Shown here: piece after piece, positions 17,685 to 26,871 of the stretch | Numbering within the stretch: position 1 is the stretch's first letter | How the letters are laid out: the number at the start of each line of letters is the position of its first letter | Position numbers and translations under genes: made by a program | Assembly: GCA_013822015.1 (NCBI GenBank) | Contig: PNJU01000002.1 | Coordinates: forward strand, 62,001-126,000 | Origin: Candidatus Puniceispirillum sp. | GTDB taxonomy: Bacteria > Pseudomonadota > Alphaproteobacteria > Caedimonadales > UBA1908 | Reading direction: 5' to 3' | Length of the DNA stretch: 64,000 nt | The notes under the pieces: generated by a model | The model's input: the letters and a program-made list of their open reading frames with translations, nothing else | What the model was told of the DNA's origin: nothing | Database searches by the model: none

Positions 17685-17764
17685 AAAGCGTTCCTTTCAA
17701 TGTTTGGCGCGTTGGGTGACATCCTACACACCTTCATGCGCAGAGGCCAGATCTTTGGCGGTTC

Positions 17765-19126
17765 TCAAGCTGCAGAGCCTGGATAGGGATGTGGCAAGTG
17801 CTGCGCGTCATGGGGCCATAAAGCGTCCCCAAAGTCCTCTTCATCCGTATCTGTATCATCATCAGAGTCTGGAGCCTCATCTTGGGCTATAGAATCATCT
17901 ACGAAATCCAGTGGACTGTGTCCTGCCGTGTCCATGTGCCCCATAAAGACGGTCATGCGATCTTGCAAAATATCGTTCACAGCTTTTGCAATGGTAAAGG
18001 ACGGCCAAGATCCCATGGGATCTGCGTTTGGCGACCAAAGAGTGCGAAGTTGTGTGGCAAGCTGCGCACCTGGTTCCTGGGCAATGAGGACCCGGTCAAC
18101 AGACCAGAAAAATGCTGTCATCTCCTCAAGACAAAACAGCGTTGAGAGAAGGCTGTCAGATGCATTTTGGATTGCACCAACATCTACCATTGGCCTATCT
18201 CCCACTGCAAAGCGCAGTGAGTGCATCTTGAGTGCGTCCATGCTTCTCTTGTATACATCAGAGTCCATTTCAAGAAGCGAAAGAAATGGCGCAATGTGAC
18301 CCAATTCTTCCTGCGGGTCTAGCCCCTTCTCTAGAACGGCACGTTTCATGTCTGCATAGAGCGCGCGCTGCATATCGCAAAAGCTCTCACTGACAGCCGG
18401 GCGATCAAAGGTCCACAATACATTGCGCATTCCTACAGGGAGCGTGCGAAAGTTCGACCAAAATGCGTCATCCACGCCGTCGACGTTCTGTTGGCGCGAG
18501 AGCTCATCCCACAGCCAGAGGGGCGGGATCATGTCAAAGTCCAATTGCGCGGTCGTCAGACCATCTTTCATAAAATCCATAAGCGCTTCATTGAGAAGGA
18601 GATCGACCCGCCTGCCCCCGAGGTTGCCCAGGTCGTCGGGCGCATCTACATCCACACTAAAAAGCTCCCTAGAGGCCGCTTTCTTTTGGTGGTCCAAAGG
18701 CCTTTCAAAGGGTCCATATCGTTGGTCCAGCTCAGTGTCCAACTCTCGCATTGAATCCTTGGCGGCAGCGCCCCAAAGACGCACCTCTTCTCCAAAGGAC
18801 GACATGAGACCATCCTCAGCCTCTTGCCAGGTCATCCCTTGGACGCCGACCTGCCAATCATCACGCCCCCCTCTTGATTCCCATATGTCATCAAGAAACT
18901 GCCTGGTTGATTCTTGTGTCTTTGCCGTAAGGGCAGCCGCGAGCTGAGTTGCAGTGTCCATGGCCCTCTGGAAGGACTGCTGGGACGGCGCACCTACAAA
19001 ATCCATGCGCGTGCGCCTAAGCTCGTCCTTCAAATCGCCGGGTGATAGGTCAATACTCCCGTGGGCATTTGACACAAATAACAGTGCTATAAAGCACTTA
19101 ACTTTAAATGTTTGGCGTTTCTTCAC
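17765..19126 (-). CDS. Family A exported protein, member A9 (most divergent)
   Basis: 453 residues from GTG 19126, preferred because GGAG lies 10 bases upstream and it gives a proper signal peptide (KKRQTFKVKCFIALLFVSNAHG). A longer reading from ATG 19177 lacks this. It belongs to the nine-member family of this array: the N-terminal DF-APSQQSF block, a central DAFWSNFRTLP, FFWSVDRVLI and LWSPNADPMGSW correspond to blocks of the other members. The central TKGD-HP-W motif has been replaced by WTFDRP, and the last 30 residues form an acidic tail (DSDDDTDTDEEDFGD). Start overlaps the A8 end by 23 bases. Last gene of the array. Function unknown. Confidence 0.75.
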   Translation of the reverse strand: MKKRQTFKVKCFIALLFVSNAHGSIDLSPGDLKDELRRTRMDFVGAPSQQSFQRAMDTATQLAAALTAKTQESTRQFLDDIWESRGGRDDWQVGVQGMTWQEAEDGLMSSFGEEVRLWGAAAKDSMRELDTELDQRYGPFERPLDHQKKAASRELFSVDVDAPDDLGNLGGRRVDLLLNEALMDFMKDGLTTAQLDFDMIPPLWLWDELSRQQNVDGVDDAFWSNFRTLPVGMRNVLWTFDRPAVSESFCDMQRALYADMKRAVLEKGLDPQEELGHIAPFLSLLEMDSDVYKRSMDALKMHSLRFAVGDRPMVDVGAIQNASDSLLSTLFCLEEMTAFFWSVDRVLIAQEPGAQLATQLRTLWSPNADPMGSWPSFTIAKAVNDILQDRMTVFMGHMDTAGHSPLDFVDDSIAQDEAPDSDDDTDTDEEDFGDALWPHDAQHLPHPYPGSAA

Positions 19127-20381
19127 CTTTAAATGACTCCTGATCGTCTTCGATGTGATTACGACCAAGAATTTCACGTATACGCGCCATTGTCAAAATA
19201 GATCTGGGGTGCAGGGCTTCTTTGTACTGTTTCAAAATCCCGGACGCCCCCGTTTCGGTCCCCCAACGCTCAAGAAGCGCGTCGTAAAGAGGTGTAGGTG
19301 ACCTTGCGCCGCCCCCTGTACACTCCCCCATAAGCACACCTACAAGAGCTTTTTCAACCTCCCAGTGTGCATTGAGCGCTTCGCTCGCGCGGCACTGAAA
19401 GCGCGTGTAGGACGCGAGTGCGCTCTCGAAGTCTTCACGCGTTCCAGGTTTGCTCCCTTGGTTACACTCCTGCAAATGAACTTTGAGGCTTGCTAGACTT
19501 CGATCAAAGATATCTTTATCCATGTTCATGAGCTCAATCCAGTTTCCACCCGTTCGCCCAAGGCTTTCCGGAAAATGACTTTCCTGGAGGGCCTTTCTGA
19601 GCGCATTATGACTTATGCAAGAAAACAGAAATCTGCGGTCGACCGCCCCCTCATCTTGGCCACAGATAAAAAGCAAGGGCACCAGATCAAAGGGAAGATC
19701 CTGCGCGCTCAGCCAAAAAAAGTGATCCACACCTTCCAGTGAGGTAAATTCCTTTAATTTCTCCCAGGCAGGCTGGGCAGACGTTATGTCGAAAAGCTGT
19801 TTGCGCACTTGAAAGTGATGAGGCAAATGCCTTCCCACTTCCTCTTCAATAAAACAACCGATAAGGTGCTGGCGCATATGCATCACATGCCTCACAAAAA
19901 AGGAAAAATGCATGTACATCTTCTTATCTTCTTCTGAAAGACTGCGCGGATCACCCAACTCAGCTGTGATTGAGTACCCTCGCTCCAGGGTCATGCCCGG
20001 CACGTAGCGCCCAACAAAGGCGTCGGGATAGAGGGGGCCTGCGACGGCCTTGTCACGCAGGTCCATATAAAGCCCCCCATAGAGCTCTTGAAAGCCCACA
20101 GCCCACTGTGCGTAGTGCGTGCCTGCCGCAGCTTTCTCCTCTTCACAGCTTGCCCGCAAGCCCACAAGTAGATCCCTCGTTGCACCGCACACTTCATCCA
20201 AAGCCTCCACACTTGGATTATGGGCGAACGCTTGGGTCTTTGCCTGAAGGCACGCGGATTCCTCGGCGCATAGGGGGTTTGGGACGAGAGTCTGCGCCCC
20301 TTCCCCGGCAGTGGCGTGGACGCCTTGACCCAGCAATAACGTCAATACGGCCCGTGAAAAAAGAGTTGTTATTTTATGCAT
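19104..20381 (-). CDS. Family A exported protein, member A8
   Basis: 425 residues from ATG 20381, which has a strong GGGAGGAT directly upstream. Signal peptide MHKITTLFSRAVLTLLLGQGVHA. The N-terminal AF-HNPSVEAL block (about 55-80) and the central FFWLSAQDLP (about 210) align with the other family A proteins, and NAHWEVEKALVGVL matches the third block. The GD-HP-W motif and the C-terminal RPREL-MKRRFALT block are poorly kept. Largely helical with several cysteines. Function unknown. 40 bases after A7; its end overlaps A9. Confidence 0.75.
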   Translation of the reverse strand: MHKITTLFSRAVLTLLLGQGVHATAGEGAQTLVPNPLCAEESACLQAKTQAFAHNPSVEALDEVCGATRDLLVGLRASCEEEKAAAGTHYAQWAVGFQELYGGLYMDLRDKAVAGPLYPDAFVGRYVPGMTLERGYSITAELGDPRSLSEEDKKMYMHFSFFVRHVMHMRQHLIGCFIEEEVGRHLPHHFQVRKQLFDITSAQPAWEKLKEFTSLEGVDHFFWLSAQDLPFDLVPLLFICGQDEGAVDRRFLFSCISHNALRKALQESHFPESLGRTGGNWIELMNMDKDIFDRSLASLKVHLQECNQGSKPGTREDFESALASYTRFQCRASEALNAHWEVEKALVGVLMGECTGGGARSPTPLYDALLERWGTETGASGILKQYKEALHPRSILTMARIREILGRNHIEDDQESFKGEETPNI

Positions 20382-20421
20382 ATATATCCTCCCGGTTAGG
20401 TGGGCTCGCGGCCCCAAAGAC

Positions 20422-21558
20422 TTACGTCCTGTCGTTGTTACTCAAAGCAAGGGTCAAGGCAAAACGTTTGATCATAACCTCTTTAAGGCGCTCAAAAAGA
20501 GCATCATTGGCGCGCTGGTTTGAATCTTTTTCAGGCGCTGACCAGACAATCAAAAGGCTTCTTTGACGTCCTTGATGAACGGGCGCGCCCTCCTCATGGT
20601 CACGGGCACCTTCATGAATAACAACACGCTCCCCATCCCAAAAGAGCGATGCAACGGCCTGAAACACAACACTATAATCATTCCAGGTCTTAAATGCCAC
20701 ACGCACATCCATTACATCCTGGCGCGCCTCAACGGCAGCTTTTTGTGCGTCGTGGAGCGCAACAAGAGGCAGAAGCGCCCCTTTCAAATCTTGAGTCTCC
20801 ATGGCAACTATTGCGCGCCAAGAAGGGTCAATCTGCTTTTGAAGCCCTATTGTTTTGAGACGAGGAGACCACTGAGCGTGGGACTTATCTCCATGTGTGA
20901 TCAAAAGCAGTTCTTGAAGGTCTCGCTCAAGATTCCAAAACAGTGTGAGAAAAGGATCCAACAGATCCTTGTGTCTTGCACATTTTTCAAAGTCTTGCCA
21001 CGCTTCGTCTTTGCACCATGCATAGTGTGCCATACGAGCCCTAATAACTTCCGAGTAGAAATTTGTTTGCACGCGGCTCTGGGCTGCAAAGTGAAAAGCG
21101 GTTGAATGTGCCTTGTGGTAGACTGTCATAATCCTTTCAAGGGTTTCTTGCTGGCTGGTAGAAACCCCTTGTGCCGGGGGGAGGCAATGGGCCCGCACAT
21201 CTTTTTTCAAAAGGACCTCGTAATTTTGAATGATATCCTGCACCCGCTCCCGCGCGGCCAAAAGGGATGACGCAACACATGCTTGCCCCACACGCTGTGT
21301 GTCCTGGTCGTTGCAGCTCTCCATGATCTGCAGCAACGTATTCGCGCGGCACAAGCAGCTTTCAAGGTCACCGGGCGCATGACTTTGGTTAAAGGCGCTA
21401 TGTGCCTGTGCAAAACCCTCTCGTGCACCGTGAATCAAAGAGGCTACTTGGGCCCCTCCCTCCTCCATCGCAAGCGCTTCTCCCGGGTCTGAGGCCTGGG
21501 CTATGGGAGTGGCGCAAAAGGCTAGAAATACCCACATGCGCGCGCTTCTCATACCCAT
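20422..21558 (-). CDS. Family A exported protein, member A7
   Basis: 378 residues from ATG 21558 (AAGGAGGGG 5-9 bases upstream); ATG 21552 is an alternative. Signal peptide ends near ATPIAQAS. Family blocks: AHSAFNQSHAPGDL (about 40), the FHFAAQSR helix in the middle, FWNLERDLQELLLITHGDKSHAQW (as two adjoining pieces, about 205-228), YSVVFQAVASLFWDGERVV (about 295) and a final LKEVMIKRFALTLAL. It ends shortly after that block, without the Asn-Pro tail of A5 and A6. Function unknown. Confidence 0.8.
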   Translation of the reverse strand: MGMRSARMWVFLAFCATPIAQASDPGEALAMEEGGAQVASLIHGAREGFAQAHSAFNQSHAPGDLESCLCRANTLLQIMESCNDQDTQRVGQACVASSLLAARERVQDIIQNYEVLLKKDVRAHCLPPAQGVSTSQQETLERIMTVYHKAHSTAFHFAAQSRVQTNFYSEVIRARMAHYAWCKDEAWQDFEKCARHKDLLDPFLTLFWNLERDLQELLLITHGDKSHAQWSPRLKTIGLQKQIDPSWRAIVAMETQDLKGALLPLVALHDAQKAAVEARQDVMDVRVAFKTWNDYSVVFQAVASLFWDGERVVIHEGARDHEEGAPVHQGRQRSLLIVWSAPEKDSNQRANDALFERLKEVMIKRFALTLALSNNDRT

Positions 21559-21648
21559 GGCCCCCTCCTTATGCAATTGCGGGAAATCTCAGACAGGGGT
21601 GTTTGTACATCTGTGTCACACCTCCTCAATGAGGCATATCCCCAGTGG

Positions 21649-21681
21649 AAAAAAAACCATCACAGATGCAACAACACTGTG
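21649..21681 (-). terminator. Intrinsic terminator after A6
   Basis: On the minus strand CACAGTG (from 21681) pairs with CA-CTGTG (to 21661) with one bulged base, followed by ATGG and eight T (21656-21649). It lies just after the A6 stop at 21698, so A7-A9 probably need their own promoter or read-through. Confidence 0.6.
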
Positions 21682-21697
21682 GAGAAGATTTGTGACT

Positions 21698-22927
21698 TTA
21701 AGCATCCTTATCCTCCGGTGTTGCAGGCAAAACGGGCGTCAAATCCACCGTGGCGGCCTCTTCAAGGGCTGCAGGATTCACCGCCCTAGCAACAAACATA
21801 TAGGTCAACGCAAAACGCTTCTTCATAAGCTGTATTAGGGTCAGGTGGATCAGCTCTCTTGGCCTGTCATGGGGAGATTTATCTGAATCGGACCATGCCT
21901 CTAAAAGGGGCATAAAGCGACTTGCAACTGCCTGTGCGCTATTTTCCCTGTCCGCCATGATGGCATCGAGGAGTCCTTTTTCTACAGCCCAGTACAAAGA
22001 TGATGTGGCATTAAAGACCGTATTATAAGCGTCATACACACCGATGGCAGCGTGAGCTTGGTTGAGAGTCTCCTCCCCATCAATGGCTGCGATGCTCTGC
22101 CCATGCACCTCCACAAAGGGTGCAACTTTTTTCTTGAGTGCACCGAGCTCCATGGCGCAAATTGCTCCCCAGGCCTCACAGTTTTGAGCTTCTTCGCCTG
22201 ACATGAGAACGCGTTGCAGCCACTCTGGATGGGCTTTATCGCCGCCTGTCACAATAAGAACATCCTGAAGGGCTTTTGGGAGTGCCCAAAAGTGTTCAAC
22301 AAACTCTTGATCAAATGTGGAAGACCTGCTGGCCTCTTTGAGCTGCGTATGCGCCGTCTGCGCCTCACGCGCAAAAAGTGTCGCCTTTAACCGAGACACA
22401 TTTTCATAAAAACGTTGCTGAGCGATACCCCAACCTGCAAACAGCGTTGGTGGGTCAAAGGCCATACCTTGCTTCAACCCTTCAAGATAAGCAGACAGAA
22501 CACGATTGCGCAGGTCTCGTGCTTCTTCGGTGGGAACACGCCCCATGGGCATGTAGTGCGCTTGTACCGTCCCTTTAAGCAGCTCTAAAGGAACCTGTAA
22601 ATACGCTCTTTCTTGCGCTTGAGCGTCTACACAAAAGCGACTCATCGCAACTGGATCAAAAAGCGTTGTATCCTCTTCATTGCGCACCTGCAGGGCCGTA
22701 AAAAGACCTATAGTGGCATCGAAAGCGATCTTAAGATTTCCAGGTGTTGGATTTTGAATAAAATCCGCCTTTGCAGCCTGAAGCGCGTCTCGTTCCCCCT
22801 GAAAGAGACGTGTGGGCGCGGGCGCCTCTTGTGCGTCCTCAAGGATCGTCACTGGCTGGGCGCTCGCAAATAGGACTGCGTCTGTGTTCAGTGTAAGATA
22901 TATGGCCGTTAAGAGCATTTTTTTCAT
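21698..22927 (-). CDS. Family A exported protein, member A6
   Basis: 409 residues from ATG 22927 (AGGAGG 6 bases upstream). Signal peptide MKKMLLTAIYLTLNTDAVLFASA, mature start near QPVTILE. All family blocks are clear: ADFIQNPTPGNL (about 54), FAGWGIAQQRFYENVSRL (about 165), EHFWALPKALQDVLIVTGGD then HPEW (about 210-235), YNTVFNATSSLYWAVEKGLLD (about 310) and RPRELIHLTLIQLMKKRFALT (two joined helices, about 365-385), then VNPAALEEA. Roughly half its residues match A5 by eye, and the starts share long identical DNA, so A5 and A6 are a young duplicate pair. Function unknown. Confidence 0.85.
   Translation of the reverse strand: MKKMLLTAIYLTLNTDAVLFASAQPVTILEDAQEAPAPTRLFQGERDALQAAKADFIQNPTPGNLKIAFDATIGLFTALQVRNEEDTTLFDPVAMSRFCVDAQAQERAYLQVPLELLKGTVQAHYMPMGRVPTEEARDLRNRVLSAYLEGLKQGMAFDPPTLFAGWGIAQQRFYENVSRLKATLFAREAQTAHTQLKEASRSSTFDQEFVEHFWALPKALQDVLIVTGGDKAHPEWLQRVLMSGEEAQNCEAWGAICAMELGALKKKVAPFVEVHGQSIAAIDGEETLNQAHAAIGVYDAYNTVFNATSSLYWAVEKGLLDAIMADRENSAQAVASRFMPLLEAWSDSDKSPHDRPRELIHLTLIQLMKKRFALTYMFVARAVNPAALEEAATVDLTPVLPATPEDKDA
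22770..22826. repeat. 57-base direct repeat, copy 1 (in A6)
   Basis: Identical to 24223-24279 over all 57 bases. It codes the start of the mature protein (RLFQGERDALQAAKA). A further 26 identical bases cover both start regions (22902-22927 and 24355-24380). Confidence 0.9.
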
Positions 22928-23101
22928 GGCAAACCTCCTTCTGTTTTTTGCTGACGGCAGTGTCAGTAAATGTGAACGCATACACAAACAAAAATGTTCT
23001 TCATGCATACCTTTGGATCAACATAACCGGCTTCACAACATGGGAAAATGCTGATCACTGTATACAGATACCTTTTCCTGCAACGCTGCAAAACCTGTAA
23101 T

Positions 23102-23146
23102 CACAGAGTCCACGGCAAGTTCTGCATTTTTCCGTGGGCGTCTGTG
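23102..23146 (-). terminator. Hairpin after A5
   Basis: Two paired blocks, CACAGA (23102-23107) with TCTGTG (23141-23146) and CCACGG (23110-23115) with CCGTGG (23132-23137), give a 12-pair stem with a small internal loop and a 16-base loop. It lies right after the A5 stop in the 229-base A5-A6 gap. The T-run is weak (GGTTTTGC), so termination is uncertain. Confidence 0.4.
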
Positions 23147-23156
23147 GGCGAAACTT

Positions 23157-24380
23157 TTAGTCTTTTCTGGCCGCTTCCTCAAGAGCGGCAGGATTAAGCT
23201 CTTTTGCAATAAACATATAAGTGAGCGCAAAACGCTTTTTCATAAGCGCCACCAGCGTCAGGTGGATCATGTCCCGAGGACCCATTTTTTCTCCTTTTTC
23301 AGACTTTTGTGATTCGGTCGAATCGTCGGTTTTCTCTGCTTTTCGCCATGACCTTAAAAGGGGCTTAAAAGCGCTTTCACTCTTTGTAACGCCGCTGTTT
23401 TGATCTTTGATGATGGCATCGAATATCGCCTTCTCAGCCGCCCAGTATAGACAGGACACCGCATTAAAAGTGGTATTATAGGTCTCGTACACACCTAAGG
23501 CATAAAAAGCTTGTCTGGCTGTCTCGCTCTCACTAATTTTTGCACTGACTTTCCCATGAGCCTCCACAAGAGAGGCAACCTTTTCCTTGAGCGCATCGCA
23601 CTCCATGGCGCAAATTTCTCTCCAAGCGTCAGCGTGTTGGGCGTCTTCGCCAGACATGAGATGGTGTGGAAGCCACTCTTTGTGCGTCTGATCACCTTTT
23701 GTGATGATAAGTAGATTTTGCAGGGACTGTGGAAGCGCCCAAAAGCGACTCACAAATTCTTGATCGAAATCCGAAGACGCACTGACCTCCTTTAATTGAG
23801 CATTCACCGCCCGCTCCTGACGCTCGCAAAGGATGTTTTTCAAAGCCTGTAGAGTGGCATATGATTTTTGCTGAGCGAGTCCCCAAAAGGCAAAGACAGC
23901 CGTTGGCGCCGTAGACCCCTCTGGTGCCAATTTGTTAAGATACGTGGACAAAACACGCACGCGTTGCCGCTGTGCTTCTTGGGAAGAAGCGCTCTCCACA
24001 TTCATGTAATGCGCTTGGACCGTCTCGCTGAACAACTCCGAAGGAATTTGTAGATGTTCCCTCTCCAATGCTTCGGTGTCCGCAAGAAAGCGACTCACCG
24101 CCACGGGATCAAAGTGCGTTGTATCTTCTTCATTGCACCCATGCATGGCAGCAAAAATGTTTGGGATATTGGCAATGGCTACTCCAAGGGTCTCAGGGGT
24201 CGGATTTGCAATGAAGGCCGCTTTTGCAGCCTGAAGCGCGTCTCGTTCCCCCTGAAAGAGACGTGTGGGCGCGGGCGCCCCTTGTGCGCCTTCAAAAATC
24301 GCCTCGGGCTGGGCGCTGGCAAAGAGCGCCCCATGGCTCCCGAGCGCAAAACACATGGCCGTTAAGAGCATTTTTTTCAT
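23157..24380 (-). CDS. Family A exported protein, member A5
   Basis: 407 residues, ATG 24380 after GGGAGG. Signal peptide MKKMLLTAMCFALGSHGALFASA. Close sister of A6: the same MKKMLLTA start, the same mature head, then AAFIANPTPETL, FAFWGLAQQKSY, SRFWALPQSLQNLLIITKGD, HKEW, YNTTFNAVSCLYWAAEKAIFD and MGPRDMIHLTLVALMKKRFALT, ending in LNPAALEEAARKD. It has a Lys/Glu/Ser insertion (TESQKSEKGEK) before the last block that A6 lacks. The 229 bases between it and A6 hold only a hairpin and no gene. Function unknown. Confidence 0.85.
   Translation of the reverse strand: MKKMLLTAMCFALGSHGALFASAQPEAIFEGAQGAPAPTRLFQGERDALQAAKAAFIANPTPETLGVAIANIPNIFAAMHGCNEEDTTHFDPVAVSRFLADTEALEREHLQIPSELFSETVQAHYMNVESASSQEAQRQRVRVLSTYLNKLAPEGSTAPTAVFAFWGLAQQKSYATLQALKNILCERQERAVNAQLKEVSASSDFDQEFVSRFWALPQSLQNLLIITKGDQTHKEWLPHHLMSGEDAQHADAWREICAMECDALKEKVASLVEAHGKVSAKISESETARQAFYALGVYETYNTTFNAVSCLYWAAEKAIFDAIIKDQNSGVTKSESAFKPLLRSWRKAEKTDDSTESQKSEKGEKMGPRDMIHLTLVALMKKRFALTYMFIAKELNPAALEEAARKD
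24223..24279. repeat. 57-base direct repeat, copy 2 (in A5)
   Basis: Identical to 22770-22826; the surrounding coding sequence is clearly less similar, which suggests either recent duplication with fast divergence elsewhere or local gene conversion. Confidence 0.9.
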
Positions 24381-24474
24381 AGCAAACCTCCCTCTTTTTT
24401 ATGAGAGGTAGCGTAGCAAATTTATATCCGCCTGAATATATGCAAATAAATTACGCTCTTGCTCCCGGGCGGCC

Positions 24475-25599
24475 TTAGGACAAAGGCGCGGGCTCCTGTG
24501 TTTTTTCCCAAGATAGTTGTGTTAAAGCAAAGCGGCGTATCATCACACCGCGCAAGAGCTCCATAATCAGATCTCGTGGTCGTTGGGTAGCGAAACTCAC
24601 ATTTGGCGACCATACGTTTGCAAGGGCGATATAGAGGCTGTCCTGGTCCTGGCTGACGCGCCTTTGTGCATCATCAATGGCCGCGTCGAGAAGCCTTTTT
24701 TCCATGGACCAATAGAAATCGGCAACCATGTCATAGGATTTTTTATAATCATCAAACAAGGCAAAAGCACGCACTGCCCCCTTGTTTATGTCGCTGGCAA
24801 GAAGCGCCCCGTAGCTCTGGGCCAAGACTGGCATATGATTTTGCAGGAGGGATGCCAGATCCTGGGACCTGAAACACGCTTGTATAATATCGTTAAGGGG
24901 CTCGGCACACACAGTCCACCCGGGGTGCCTCGTATCTCCCTTTGTCTTAAGCAGCAGATCACCTAAGGGCTTTTTGAGCATGCGCAGTTTTAAAAGTACC
25001 TCTTTCCCATGGGCGCTTGCCTCAACGCTTGCCTCAAAGGCATTCCAAAGGATCTCCAGGAGCGCGTTATGATGCCTTTGGTGAAGCAGTCCCACACGCT
25101 TGTCTAGATACTCTTGGGCAAGATTTTGTCCTGCAAAAAGCTTTTGCCGTGTGTTGGCGATATCTAAATGACGCTCGCATGCCTGGACGCGCAGAGCCGC
25201 AGCTGCGTCAAGGGTTGAATCCCGGTCAAGACCATAGCGCGCATCGAGGTGTGCTTGAGAGCGCTCTTCTTTCACGCGCATCAGTCCCATCTCTTGCCAA
25301 GCGTAGGCGTCAGACATTGCCTGATTCAGCGTCGGTTCAGGAATTGTTTGCGCCTCCCGCTCGTTGATGTCGTGCATCTGCTTAAGCAAGTCATGCACAT
25401 ACATTACCGCGTCGCCAAAGCGTGCGTGAGTCATCTGTGCGTGAAAGATATCCTGTGCCGCGCGTGCCTTTTGTCTGGCATTTTGAAACGCCCAAATGGG
25501 CGCGTCATCACCGAAACCCGACCCCCAGAGCGCACTGGTTACGTCACTCCAAAGAGCTACAGCCACCACGAGCCAGACCTTTACCATTAGCTTCTTCAT
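24475..25599 (-). CDS. Family A exported protein, member A4
   Basis: 374 residues. ATG 25599 is chosen because AGGA lies 7 bases upstream; ATG 25605 would have none. Signal peptide KKLMVKVWLVVAVALWSDVTSA. Blocks: QDIFHAQMTHARF (about 50), LFAGQNLAQEYLDKRVGLL (about 150), MLKKPLGDLLLKTKGDTRHPGW (about 208-229), FDDYKKSYDMVADFYWSMEKR (about 290) and QRPRDLIMELLRGVMIRRFALT (about 340-360). No tail beyond QEPAPLS. Helical throughout by eye. Lies 45 bases after A3. Function unknown. Confidence 0.82.
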   Translation of the reverse strand: MKKLMVKVWLVVAVALWSDVTSALWGSGFGDDAPIWAFQNARQKARAAQDIFHAQMTHARFGDAVMYVHDLLKQMHDINEREAQTIPEPTLNQAMSDAYAWQEMGLMRVKEERSQAHLDARYGLDRDSTLDAAAALRVQACERHLDIANTRQKLFAGQNLAQEYLDKRVGLLHQRHHNALLEILWNAFEASVEASAHGKEVLLKLRMLKKPLGDLLLKTKGDTRHPGWTVCAEPLNDIIQACFRSQDLASLLQNHMPVLAQSYGALLASDINKGAVRAFALFDDYKKSYDMVADFYWSMEKRLLDAAIDDAQRRVSQDQDSLYIALANVWSPNVSFATQRPRDLIMELLRGVMIRRFALTQLSWEKTQEPAPLS

Positions 25600-25644
25600 T
25601 TTCATATCCTAATCATTTACTAAAAAACAATTTTGCTCACTCTT

Positions 25645-26853
25645 TTAATAGGGCTGTGTGGTGAGAGGCCCGATGAGCACGCTCGTTTGTGGATGGCCCC
25701 CACCAAACCTTTGGGAAGGAAAAAGAAGCGGATGAAACCCTTTAAGAAAATAAAAGTGGGTCAGGCCCTGGCGCCTTGTCATAAGCGCATTGAAGGTTTT
25801 CATCAAAAGCTCACGTGGTCCATCAAGCGTCCCCTCGCGCGCCGTACTCCACGCCAGAGAAAGGCTGTGGTAGGGCGTGCCCACTTCTTCAGTCGTATTT
25901 TCTGGCGCCATGTCCACAAGGGTCTTCTCCACAGCCCAAATGAACGCCGCAACCTCTTCGTAGGATTTCCGGTAGTCGTCAAATATCTCAAAGGCAAGAA
26001 AAGCCCTGCGTACACCTGCAAATTGGTGAACAGCTTCCATGATCGTTGCGTGCCTCTCTTCGAGGTCTCCAAGGACCCTGGCAAGGGGAGCGGGTTCAAC
26101 GCGGCAAATACGGTCCCAGGGTGTGTTTGTGTATGCGCTGGGCGCCGCCATTTCAGGTAGCACACGCCACCGCGGGTGTTCTCTGTCTCCCTTTGTTTCG
26201 ATCAAAAGCGCTTGCAAAGGCTTTGAAAGAGACCAAAATGCGTTTAAAAAGCCGTCATCAGGCATCTGGTGTCTTGTCAAGGTTTCAAGAAGTGCCCAGC
26301 TTTGGGAGGTGTGCAGGTCGTTGTATTGTGTACGCAACCCAGCCACCTGAGTAAAAAGTTTTTCGCGGGCAAGCGTTTGTTTGGCAAATTGAACGGGGGT
26401 GCGGCGCGCGTTATTAACGTGCGTGCAGCACTTAGTTAGTCGCCCGCCTTGACCATCAAGGCATCCCACCAGGTCGTAGTGCCCCTGAAGGGACAACTCA
26501 AGCTCCACCAAAGGAATCTGCTCGGTATATGCTGCATGGGCGTTGCTCACGTCCGACACCAACGTTTCCAAGTCGCGTGCGTCCACAACGGCGCAGTCGA
26601 GGATGTTTTGGGTGTGCATTGTCATAAGCAGAGCGTTACACCCGTGAATACAATTGTACAATGCCGCAGGTGTAGGATCTGTGCAAAAGGCTGCCCTTGC
26701 GCCTTGCAAAAAGGTGCGTACGCTGGTCAAAGACTGCTGGGTTTGTTGCCACAAAGCGCCCTCATCCATGGCGCCCTCCCCCATTTGTGAGGCGCCCGCA
26801 GGGCTATGCCAAGCAGCGCCTAAGCACACAAGAAGCATTGATAATTTTTTCAT
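25645..26853 (-). CDS. Family A exported protein, member A3
   Basis: 402 residues, ATG 26853, 18 bases after A2. Signal peptide MKKLSMLLVCLGAAWHSPAGA. Blocks: AAFCTDPTPAALYNCIHGCNALL (split across two helices, about 54-76), FAKQTLAREKLF (about 150), FWSLSKPLQALLIETKGD then HPRW (about 205-228), FDDYRKSYEEVAAFIWAVEKT (about 300) and GPRELLMKTFNALMTRRQGLTH (about 355). It is cysteine-rich in its first half (Cys at the NCIHGC and KCC sites). An extra C-terminal 30 residues end in LIGPLTTQPY. Function unknown. Confidence 0.82.
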   Translation of the reverse strand: MKKLSMLLVCLGAAWHSPAGASQMGEGAMDEGALWQQTQQSLTSVRTFLQGARAAFCTDPTPAALYNCIHGCNALLMTMHTQNILDCAVVDARDLETLVSDVSNAHAAYTEQIPLVELELSLQGHYDLVGCLDGQGGRLTKCCTHVNNARRTPVQFAKQTLAREKLFTQVAGLRTQYNDLHTSQSWALLETLTRHQMPDDGFLNAFWSLSKPLQALLIETKGDREHPRWRVLPEMAAPSAYTNTPWDRICRVEPAPLARVLGDLEERHATIMEAVHQFAGVRRAFLAFEIFDDYRKSYEEVAAFIWAVEKTLVDMAPENTTEEVGTPYHSLSLAWSTAREGTLDGPRELLMKTFNALMTRRQGLTHFYFLKGFHPLLFPSQRFGGGHPQTSVLIGPLTTQPY

Positions 26854-26871
26854 GGTGTTATGGACCCTTTG

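Noticed and set aside
23009-23156. A small gene in the A5-A6 gap
   Set aside because: Only short frames without ribosome sites; the stretch is explained by a hairpin after A5 and the A6 leader.
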